Origin: Acidobacteriota bacterium
GTDB lineage: Bacteria; Acidobacteriota; Thermoanaerobaculia; Multivoradales; J023
Length of the DNA stretch: 35,162 nucleotides
Reading direction: 5' to 3'
Assembly: GCA_029263395.1 (NCBI GenBank)
Contig: JAJCXO010000167.1
Location: forward strand, 1-35,162
Shown here: piece by piece, positions 1-12,000 of the stretch
Position numbering within the stretch: the first letter of the stretch is position 1
Layout: each line of letters opens with the position of its first letter
Made by a program: the position numbers and the translations under genes
The notes under the pieces: generated by a model
The model's database searches: none
Told to the model about the DNA's origin: nothing
The model's input: the letters and a program-made list of their open reading frames with translations, nothing else

Positions 1-3000
1 ACTCCCTAACCGGACCTCGGTCTCCAATCCGGTATCGGCCGAACCGTTCGCCGTAAGTTCCGCCAACACGAGGTCCAACTGCAAAATTGCGGCCGCGGTC
101 ACATCGCTGCCTGCCAAGCCGACAGCCGCCATGCTGAGGGCCGTCATCTCGGCACTCACCGTTTTGGCGAAGGCGCCAACCGCCACCTCCATCGGCCCAT
201 GGCTGTCCAAGTCTGCGAGACCCTCCTCAGCATAGAGATGGAGCACCCGGACCGTTGTTGTGGGAGCGGAGGCACGCAGCGCCTGGACCAGAAACAGCAA
301 GCCGAGCATTCCGGCCTCGTCGGCTGGCCACAAATGTAAGATCTCCCGAGGCGAGTTACTCGAGCTTGCCAGGGTTTCGCACAGCCGCAGGTAGTCTTCC
401 GCCCGCGTCGGATCGATCTCGAAGGTGTCGTTCGTAACTCGGCGAAAAGCCTGACCCGGTTGCACCAACACCGCCGACCGTTGGCCGGTCAGCGACCGGT
501 GCAACGCCTCACCGGTGTCAAAAACCAGCACTGCCGACTCGCCACCGTCCGCCGCCAGCTCTCGCTCGACCTCCTGCCAACGTGGCTCGAAGGTCACCAC
601 CTCCTGGTCGCGACGCACAAAGGGCATCATGGTGAAGTCTTGGATCGCGACACAGGGCAGGCCGGTCTCGTCCATCAGGGTAATGTGGTACTTGCGGCTG
701 TCTCCAGCTCGACCGACCCGCTGGGCATAAGCCCAACCACGTTCCGGCACCGGCCGGATGATGTGCACCTTGCCCATCACAAACGGCACGTAGGGAATCC
801 CCCGTTCTTCCCACAGCCCTAGGGTGGTTTGCGTCGAGCCGTCCAACATCGAGGGATGCAACACCATGTCCCCAAGATCCCCCAGGAGATCCCGAGGAAA
901 GCTCAGCCGCGACAGCGAGCTTTCCTCGCCATGCCAAAGCTCTTGGATGGTCTGGTAGGTCTCATGATGGACGATACCGCCGGCCCGCATGAAGTCGTAA
1001 CACCAATCCTGCGGGCGATGTCGATCGAGACCCTCACGTAATGCCGTCAGATCTATCGGCTGGGACCACTGCGGATCCGTTGCGGGATCGGTGAAGTACA
1101 ACTTGCCGCGGGCGAAGGACTCACGCTCCCCGCTTTCGTTGACTCCAACCATCTCGAACTGCAAATGGTCGGCAACGGGGGAAAGTTCGATCTCAATCGC
1201 TTGGTGTGACTCCTCGAGCGCAATCGGTCGCGACCAGACAATGTTCTCGAGCAATCCCACCTTACGACCGCACGCGACCTCGCCGGCTGCCCGTGCCATC
1301 TCCAAGTAGCCGACACCTGGCAAGGTCGGCAACCCGCCAACCACGTGGTCGCGCAGGACAAAATGTTCGGCGGCGAACACCTTGCGATATGCCTGACGGC
1401 CAAACGTCGACACGTTGGTATCAATGAAAGTGTGTAAGGGCTTCAGGGCAGATTGGCCGACCACCGGATCCTCGGTACCGATCCAATGCCGTTGACGGGC
1501 GAAGGGATAGGTCGGCAAAGAAACACGGCGACCACTCCCGACCGGGCGTACCCCTCGCCAATCGGCTAACACACCGTCGCACCACAGCCGCGCCAGCTTG
1601 TGGGGGTTACCACGGCGCACCAGAATCTGGACGATCTCTTCGCGCTCATCGCCGTCGAGCAGCGCAGCGAAGGAGGCCGCACTCTTGGCATGACCGGTCA
1701 CGACGGTGGCATGCTCGCCACCGCCAAGAAATCGTTTCAGGCCAGCCAGGACTTCTCCACGGGAGCCCGCGACCACCGCCAAACGATGTTCCATGCTGCG
1801 GCGCCCGAGTTGCAGGGTGAAGGTCATGTCACGGAGATCGAGGTTGTCGAGCCAACCCGCTTCCAACGCCTCGACAAATCGGGTTGCATAAGCTTGCAGC
1901 CGTTCGTCATTTCGGGCGGACAACACGAACACCTCGGCACCGGCGGCACCGACGGCACCGACCCCAGATGGCCTTCGATCGGCGTGCTCCTCGAGAATCA
2001 AATGGGCGTTGGCGCCCCCTGCACCGAAGGAGCTCAGGCCGCCCCGGCGAGGAACTTCGTGACCGTCCACCACCGGCCGCAGCCAAGACTCGGCATGCCG
2101 CTGGACCACAAACGGTGTCGAGTCGAACTCGATCAACTCGTTGAGCTCTTCGGTGTGCAGCGACGGCACCAACTGACGGTGGCGAAACTGCAGCAGCAGC
2201 TTGCTGAGGCCGGCGATCCCGGCGGCGGCTTCGAGGTGTCCAATATTCGACTTGACTGAGCCGATCGCACAGAAACCGTTGTCGGTCTTGTGGGGACCCG
2301 CCGCACGGTCACGATAGGCCGCGGTGAGGGCCTGGACCTCGATCGGGTCGCCGAGCTTGGTGCCCGTGCCATGCGCCTCGACGTAACTGACGGTCCGCGA
2401 GTCGATTGCCGCCCGTTCGAACGCCTTGCCGATCAAAGCGCGTTGCGCCTTGACTCCCGGCACGGTAAATCCGCTCGCCTTGCCACCGTGGTTGACCGCG
2501 CTGGCACGAATCACACCGTAAATCTGATCCCCATCCCGCTCTGCGTCGGCTAGCGGCTTGAGCAGAACCGCCCCTACCCCCTCGCCTGCAACATAACCAT
2601 TTGCACCGGCGCCGAAGGCACGGCACCGTCCGTCCGGGGACAGGAAGCCGCCACCCGCGGTGACCACCCGTTTGCTGGGATGTAAGTCGAGATTGACGCC
2701 ACCCGCTATTGCCGCCCGGCAGTCGCCTCGCCGAATCGCCTCACAGGCCATGTGAATCGCCGTCAAGCTCGACGAACAGGCGGTATCAATCGCCATACTC
2801 GGACCGGTGAAGTCCATGAAGTAGGACACCCGATTGGCGATCGCCCACAGATAAGAGTTGGGACCGACAACGTGCCCTTTGAACGCCTCCTCAGCACCCA
2901 CCGTCTGATAGAAGGTCCAGACCGCACCCACAAAGACCCCGACATCACGGCTCTCGCCAGCCGGTACCAACGTTTCGGGAAGATAGCCGGCATCTTCCAT

Positions 3001-6000
3001 CACCTCCCAGGCAACTTGCAGGAACAGCCGTTCCTGAGGGTCCATCACAATGGCTTCGCGGGGGGCGATGTTGAAGAACAGCGAATCGAATCGGTCCACA
3101 TCACGGATGAATCCGCCCCATTTCAACTCGGGCTTACCGAGTGCAGCTCGCTGGCGATAATCCCAACGATCGCGAGGAACCTCCCCGACACAGTCCCGCC
3201 CAGCCACCAGGTTCTGCCAGAACTGGCCGAGATTCTCGGCCTCCGGATAGCGGCCCGCGAGCCCGACGATAGCAATCCCTTCCACCGACGATGGACCTCG
3301 GCTCAGCTCGCCGGCATGGACCGACCCAGGGCTCGTCTGTAGCGGCCTTTCCGCGAGCACCGGCGACTGCCCGGCCGAGGCCGACGCCTGGTCTGCCGAG
3401 GCCGGCGGCTGCCCTGCCAGACGGTAGACGGCCTTCGACTCACCAAAGAACCCCGGTGGACGACTGACCAGCTCGAGCGACGGCACCGGCTGCGCCGACC
3501 GCCAAAGATCGACCAACCGGCTGATCATTACGCCAACGTCTTGGTCTGTCAGGCCAAGCGGCACAGCCAGCCGGAGCATACGATTCAGTGCAGTGTCTCG
3601 CAGTAGCCCAGCACTGTGTTGCGCCACCCGAATCCCGGTCTCTCGGAACACCTGCGCACCCAGGGCAGCCACCGCCGAACCGCCACCGCTTAATCCGGAC
3701 CAACGCCCACTATCCAGCAACACACAATGCGTCCCGGGACGCCCGGCGACCGGCAGCCCACCCTCATGTAAACCCTGCCACAGGCTCGTTACTTGATTCA
3801 CCCGGCGAACGACCAACTGCTCTACGCTACGATGGTCAGACACCGCCCGAGCCATCAGCCGGCGGTCACGGGCGTTGAGACCGCTACCACAGGTAGACAC
3901 AACATCGCGCAACCGCCCGTAGAACGCTTCATCGCGGAGGGCAATCAAGCCTCCAACGTTGACCGCGAAGTCCTTGGTCAGACTGGCAGTGACAATATCC
4001 GCCAGCTTGAGCGTTTCGCGGGCGGCCTGCCAAAGGTCGCCCGGCCGAGCCGGACTGTGACCGCCATCACCCTCGTAACGCAGCACCCACAGTGCGTTCT
4101 CGAGAACCCGCGTCGCATCGATCACCAGTGGAATGCCATGGGGTGCCAGCAGGTGACGGACCGCGGTCAGGTTGGCCCGCGACACGGGTCGCCCCCCCGC
4201 TGCGTTGTCTGCTAGCTCGATGCAAACGAAGGCCACTTCGTTGGCAGCGGCCTGTAAACGGGTCTCGAGCGCTGACAGATTGAGATCACCGCCGAACACG
4301 TCTGCCTGCGGGTTCGAGGCTGCTGACGCCTCAGCTCCCGCCAACACCGCTGGGTGATTCAACTCCTCGGGTTCGAAGCCTTTGTCTACCTGATGGAAGA
4401 TCCAGGTTGGAAACAGGCCATTCTGCAGCACGAGCTTTTTGGCTTTGGGTCCCGCCTTCGGCCAAGCCTCCGTCAAGTAGGACTCGGCTTGGCGACCCGA
4501 GGACACCGGGATCAGATGGCGGAAGGGAAAAACCTGTCGTAAGGCGGTCTCCAAGTCCGGCGCTGGATCGCGCTGATCTTCCAGCGATCGGATCTGCTGA
4601 TCGATAGTTGGGTTGTCGAGCTCTGCCCAAGAATCCGTCATCAAGTCGAAAGGCACCTGATCAGGCGCGATGGCCAGCGGATTGTGGCCGTGACGTTCGA
4701 GGAGCTCCGAGTGGTCCTGCACAGACGTGGTCTGCACAGGCGTGGCAGGTCGCTCGGCTGCAACCCTGGCAGCGGATGCCTCCACGGCGAACGGTTCTGC
4801 AGCAGCCAGTTCGGCGGCGAGCGGTTCGGCGGCGAGCGGTTCGGCAGTAGCCGGCTCTCCGGAAGCCGGCTCAATAGCAGAATTTTCGGTCCTCAGCAGC
4901 CCAGTCGCCAGGTAGTTTGGCGGATCGGCAATCATCACCAACACGTCCGCGGCAGAGGCGGCGTCGAGCCCCTGAGGCCGACACAGGAAGAGGCATCGAT
5001 TATCGGGACGGAATTTGTTCTTGAACTGGAAATTCCCCTGCCCGAAGTCGCCGCGCTCACGGAGTTGGTCGAACAGCTCTACGACCGCTGGGTCAGCGTT
5101 AAGAGAGGGGCCAAGATCGGGGCCGTAGGTTGCCCCCAGGCTGTAGGCAGTTGCCCCTTCCTCACGCAGGATCTCCAAGATCTGGACGACGGCAAACTCC
5201 AACCCACCCAACGGCATGTCGGCGCCGTAGAACTCTAGATCCATCAACCAAGAGCCGGTGTCGAGGGCCGCAATCAGAATTGCATTTTGTAACTGTTCGT
5301 CGAGCCAGGTCGTGAACAGGCGGTACGACGGATCCAAGTGGCCGGCAAGCAACTCGCGACGGACATCGGCCACAAAGGGATTAACGTCCCCCTTCAGGGC
5401 ACACCAATCGTCGATCACGGCGGCGATGGCCTGCTCTGTCTGGGGGTTTGTTCCCGGCTGATACTCGACCGTGACCGAGCTACCCAACTTGGCAAACCGC
5501 GAGACCATGTAACGCAAGCGGCGCTTCGACCGGCCTCCGAGGCTGAAGTCAGTGATGTCAGCCAAGCGCTGCATCGCACCCATCGGAGTGGCCGTGAAGG
5601 TGACTCCAGAGACCGCCTCCAGCCTCTCCTCCGTCAGGATATTGAGGCCCAGACCGTGTTGATCGCAGTGGTCGGCCAACTCGACGATGAGTGCGTCACG
5701 GGCACTCGCCGGTCCGGTGTAAGCAAAGGCCAGCAACTGCCGAGCGTCGTAGTTGACGTTGAAGTAGGCTTGGCGGGAGGCCCCCAAGAAAACGAATGGA
5801 CCGATGCTTCGAGTTGCGATCGAAACACTGAATTCGGAGCGTGGCAGCTGCCGAATATCGGCCAAGACAAGCCGCAGATCTTCTCGCTGCTCTGCCTCGC
5901 TCCCCCGGAGCAAGATGGGTGCCGGTGCCGGTGACGGTGTTGGTGTTGGTGACGGTGACGGTGCGGACGACACGGTCTGTGACGGTCCGAGGGAAGACGA

Positions 6001-9000
6001 TCCGCCAGAAGATGGTGCCACCTCGACTGCAGTTGATCCAGGATCTTCAGAAACCTCGAGGCCGAACCGCTGCGCCAACGCGTCGCCATTCTCGCGCACC
6101 AAACATTCGGTGAACTCGATCAGATTGGCATTTTCGAACAACAACGTTTTTCGCAGGCTACCGAGCTCATCTTCCAGCAGCTTGATGACCCGCAGGGCGA
6201 CGATCGAGTCGACGCCGTAATCCATGAACGAATCGATATCGACAATCTCAGAGTCCCGTAGCTTGAGGGCCGAACCCACCACGGTTCTCAGCCATGCCAA
6301 CGTCTTTTCACTGACAGCCCGCTTGTCGGTGCCAGGTTGTCTGTCAGTGACAGCCCTCGTGGACTCGGTCTCATGGTTCGAGACTTCGGCTGGTCGAGCT
6401 GGAACCTCTCGCGCATCGTCTGGAGGATCCCCGGTCAAGCCAGGCCCTCCAGTCTTGCTAACGGATCGCGTCATGTTCATCTCCGAAGAAGCATCTAGTG
6501 AAGTTGCGATCGAGAAGGATGGAAAGTCTTCGAGCGGCCATGCGTTGAGCGCCGCCTCAATGGCGCTGCGTTCTCCGCAGGCGGGTATCAGCCGGGGCTC
6601 ATCACCGGCGAGCACGGTGAGCAGGGCGGCCAAGCCCTGGTGCTCGCTCATCGGCTGGGTCCCCGTATGGTCGATCCAGCGAGCGAGCTCGTCGGGGCCG
6701 AGTTGCATGCCGCCGTCTCGCCACAAAGGCCAATTGACGGAAAAGAGGCGACAGTGGGCGCCATTGCGAGACGACGCCCAAGCGTCCATGAAACCGTTGG
6801 CATAGGCATAGTCGGCCTGCCCCGGGTTGCCACACGCCGCGGTCAGCGACGAATACAGCAACATGAAGTCGACCGAGGACTCCGGTTCCACACAAAAAAC
6901 CTGGTCCAGCACCTGTGTGCCGCGCACCTTAGGTCGTAAAACGGCTTCGAAGTCCTCAACCGACTTCAGGTAGAACAACCGATCGAGAATCAATCCAGCA
7001 CAGTGAAAGATGCCGTCCACCCTGCCAAAACGTTCCAGCGCCTGCGTCCGGACTCGACGCATGTCGGCCGGGTCAGCAACATCAGCGCTGAGATAAAGCA
7101 CCTCCGTCTGCTGCCGTAATCGCTCCAGAGGATCCGCCGCAGCCTGGGCGGAACGGCCGGTGAGCACCAGGTTTGCCCCGAGGGTCGACGCCAGGTAACG
7201 GGCCACAATCAAGCCCAAACCTCCGGTGCCACCGGTGATCAAGTAGGTCCCCCCATGGCGCAGCAGAGGAACTGCCGCCACCGTTTCGACCGGAGACGGC
7301 TGGCAGGCTTCGAGCCCATGGATCCAGCGTCGACGACCCGACGAGTCGTGACGGCTGGTGATGTGCAGGACTGCATTCTGCTGATCCAGACTCTGTTGAT
7401 CTAGACTCTGCTGATCCAGACTCTGCGGAGCCGTCAGCTCGGCCCGTAGCTGCGCTGCATCAAGAGGCTCGTCGGTATCGAGCAGAATAAACGAGAATGG
7501 CGGGTGCTCTTGATGGATGGTCGCGAAGAACGATGGTAGTGCTGCCACCACCGGCGGTGTTCGCTCGCCACGATGCGACCACACAACCATAAAGCGGATT
7601 GCAGCGCCCGCCGTCACTTTCACCAAGATACGACAGAGATGGAACAAGGTCCGAAGGCCAACGTCCAAATTACGTTCCAGGGCCTCGTGCTCGGGCAACA
7701 CGCCACCCCCGGCGGTCGAGGCGGGTTCCCCGAGCAGGCAAATCACAGCCTGCGGAATTCGCCCGCCGAGCCGCAGGTCTCGAATCAGAGCTTCCAGGTC
7801 TTCGGCCGATCCAGGGCGAAGGCTCGCTTGATTGGAATCCTGCAAGCGATAAGCTTCTCCAGCCCGCACCCGACAGTCCACTCGACCGCCCACAATCGAT
7901 GGACCGGTAGCCCGCCAATCCAACCAAAGCACCGACGCTGGATCCTGAGACTCCAACTCTCGAGACACTTCAGCCGGACTCGCACCGGGTGCCATCGACA
8001 CCTGAGGTAGAGATCTCAGGGACGGTCGGTAGTAGTGAACATCCGTGCCCGCCGCACCGGGTGGCGCCAGCCCCGGCAAGGGCTCGGCCCCTAAAGAGAC
8101 CTCGGCACTCGACAGGACCTCGGGCCTCGATGGCGTCGACCGCGGGAGGCGCTTGAACATGCAGCCACCGAAGATAGCCAACGGCCGGCCAGTGTCGTCG
8201 AACAGACCGATGTCACACGACCAAAATCCAGTGGCTGATCCGACCGGTGCCCGCATGACCACGTGGGCATACCCGGCGTCACCGGTGGGCGCAAAAAAAC
8301 GCACACGATCGAAGGCAAACGGCAACGCCAGCTCGGCCTCATCACCCTGGAGCGCCAGCGCGGCCTGCAACGCTCCGTCCGCCAGGCTGGGATGCAGATA
8401 AAACGGATGGGACGCCTGGCGAGCCGCTGCTACCGGCAACTCGAGTCGAATCAGCGCCCGGGTGTCATCCAACCAACCGGTCTGAAGCGCGCGCAACGTC
8501 GGGCCATAGTGGAAGCCAATCGCCGCGAAGTGCTGGTAGACCTGCTGACGGTCCAAACCACAGCCTGCCGCCTTCAGCTCCTCTTCGACCGCCGCCAAGT
8601 CCAGGCTGGCAACATCGCGGCGATCCGCCTTGCCGGCAGCAACTAACCGTCCCGCAACATGGATGTGCGCATCGCTCTCACCAGAAACCACCTTAAACGA
8701 CCAGCCATCCTCATCCGGCTCAAGAATGAGCCGGGCTTCGCAGCCGACATCAGACGCCCCCTCCTCACCAGGGGCCGGTTCCAAGTCTGCACCCTCAACT
8801 TCCACCACTGTTGGGCCAGCACAATCCACCTCGAGCGGTCGACTGAAGACCACATCAACCAACTCGACAGGCTCCACGCTGAGTCGTTCAGCTGCCGCAC
8901 GGACCATCTCCAGGTAGGCAACTCCGGGCAGAACACAACGCTCTTGGATGACGTGGTCAGCAACGTAGAACACGTCCGTTGACAAGGCCTTGAGAAAAAC

Positions 9001-12000
9001 GGCGTGCAGACCGCCAAAGGCTGGGTCCCCAACAATCGTTTGGTGATCAATCAGCGGGTGGTACGACTTGGTGGCCGGCCCATCTTCGAACGCCGGGGCA
9101 GGCTCGGCTTCGGCTTGATCGCTGAGACGCGGAAACCAGGTTCGCTCGCCAGCAAACGGATAGGTCGGCAGTGAGCAGCGCCTGGGGAAACCGGCCGGAT
9201 AGAGGCTAAGCCAATCCACAGGCGTACCGTCGAGCCAGGCACGAGCCAGCGCCACAAGGTCTTGCGAGCTGCCCCCAGAATCCAAACGAAGTGGCTTTTG
9301 CTCAACCTCAGGTCTGCGCTGCGGCACCGTTCGCGCCTGGATGCGACTCAGGATGGCCCCGTCGACTTCATCGTCGCCCGGCCCGCCGGGCCCTGTTTCC
9401 GCGAGACCTGTTCCTTCGAACCCTGTTTCCTCGAGACCTGTTCCCTCGAACCCTGTTCCATCGAGACCTGTTCCATCGAGACCTGTTCCATCGAACCATC
9501 GTGCCAGGCGATCAGCCGCCTGGGCACGATCATCAACAACACAGGCGAGCCGAGCTGCCATAGGTTCGCGGCCAACCTGCAAGGTGTAACAAACCGAGGC
9601 CAGCGAAGGCGTGTTGCCGCTCGATGGTTCACGCAGACACTGCACCAGGTCCTGAGCCCGTGCGCGCAAGCGATCTTCGTCACGGGCCGACAGCACCAAC
9701 AGATATGGGCCAGAGTTGCTCGGCTCCACAGTATCTCCACGCCGTACCCCGTCGGGCGCTTCCTCGACGATCAGATGGGCATTGGAACCCCCTGCGCCAA
9801 ACGAGCTGACGCCGCCACGACGAGGGCTGTCCTCTCCTTCACTGGCAGACTGCCAGGGTTCGCAGGCTTCTTGCACGACAAACGGAGAGCTGGCGAAGTC
9901 GATCCGGGGATTCAAGGATTCGCCATGGGGCGACGGCACCAAGGTGCGGTGGCGGAGCTGCATCAATAACTTGGTCAAGCCGGCCACCCCAGCCGCCGCA
10001 ATCAGATGCCCAATATTCGACTTGACCGAACCGAGAGCACAGAAGCCGACGTCCGCGGTGTGATCACGGAACGCTCGGGTCAGTCCTTCGACCTCGATCG
10101 GATCCCCCAATCGGGTCCCTGTGCCATGGCCTTCGACATACGAGATGGTGCGGGCATCAACCCCGGCATCAGCCAGCGCATCCCGTACCAGCTCTGCCTG
10201 GGCGGCGGGATCAGGTACCGTGTAGCCACTGGTTCGCCCACCCGAGTTGATCGCGCTGCCGCGCACCACCCCATAAATGTGATCGCCGTCGGCCAGGGCT
10301 GCCTCCAACGGTTTGAGGAGGACCGACGCAACGCCCTCGGCATCGACAAATCCCCCTGGTCCGTCACCATAGGGTTGCTCGTCGGAGCCTGCCAGCAACA
10401 TCTTCTTGCCGCAGAACTGGACGACTCGATAGGGGTGTAACGTCAGATTGACGCCGCCGGCCAGTGCCATCTCACATTCACCGCGACGCAGACTCTGAAC
10501 TGCCAAATGGATCGCGGTCAACGACGAGGAGCAAGCACTGTCGACTGCCAGACTCGGCCCGTGCAGATCGAAAAAATACGACACACGATTGGCCACGTCG
10601 TAAGCATCGGTATCGGGAATCTGGACATTACCGTGCAGCGACTCTTCCATCGCCGCCAAGGCATAGGTGTTGGTAGTGAACCCGGCAAACACCCCGGTCC
10701 GACGCGGTAGCTGGCTACGCTGATAACCCGCATCTTCGAAACAGGCCCAGGCGTTCTCCAAGAAGAGTCGTTGCTGAGGGTCCATCAGCTCCGCCTGCCA
10801 ACGCGAGATGTTGAAGAACAACGGGTCGAATCGATCGGCGCCGTCCAAGAACCCGCCCCAGCGCGTGTAGGCCTTGTCCGCGTGCTCGCCGGTTTCGTCG
10901 TAGAAGGCCTCGGCGTCCCAGCGCTCGGCCGGCACCTCACCCGTCGAGATTTGCCCCGCTTTCAAGTTCTCCCAGAACAAGCGAATATTCGCAGCCCCTG
11001 GAAAGCGCCCCGCCAGACCGACGACGGCAATCGCAGACCGTGTCGACGCGGCAGCACCCACCGCATTCGAACGGTCAATCGACGCCACTTGCCGATCAGC
11101 GACAGGAGTTTTCGACGGCACCGCGGCAGCCGTCTCATCACCAGCCGTCCCATCAACAGGCACGTGGAAAAGCGTGGCCAAAGCTTCGGATCGATGGTGG
11201 CAGAGATACTCGCCCAAGTCCGCCAGCGTCGAAAATTCGAATAACAAGGTCTGAGGCAACGGTCCGAGATGCTGCCCGAGGGCCGCCAACCATTCCTCGT
11301 TGGTCACCGAATCGACATCGTAGTCGTCGATCAGAGACGCATGCGGGTCGAGATCTTCCGGGGCATATTCCAACAACTCAGCCAGCTGTTCACGGAGCCA
11401 GTCGACCGTCCGCGGCAACAGCTCCAGCTGTGGCGAGGGTTCAGCTTCAGAACGCTCGAGCTGCGCAGACGCGGTTGCACCTACAGCGAGAGTAGATGGG
11501 GCTTGATCCTCGGCGTGCAACGCCGGATGGAGCCAGAGGCGATCACCTTCGAACGGATAAAGCGGCAGCGCACAGGTGCGGAACGATCCGGCCGGATAAA
11601 GATCGCCCCAGGCGACCCCCCCACCGCCCAACCAGCGTCGAACCAGCACGCCGAGGCTGTCTGACTCCCCAGGCTCTGAGCCTTCGACGGAGCCAGCGGT
11701 TGCCGGCTTCCAACTCGACAAGAAGGTTCGCAGTTCCTGCCACGAACCTACCAACGTGCCGGTGCGACAGTCGAAGTCGGATCTACCGGTCAACAGCGTC
11801 GCACAAGCGTCCCGGAGGCTCGTATTCGGCTCCAATTCGTCGGCCACGAAGGCGGCCCAGCGCTCGACCAAATTTGTGAGCGCGTTGGAGCTGCGGGCCG
11901 ACAGTAAAAACGGGTGACGGCCGACGCCCGTGCGGGTTTTGCTATCTGTTGGCGCGGCCGGAGGAGAGGCGAGGACAACATGGGCATTCGAGCCGCCGAT

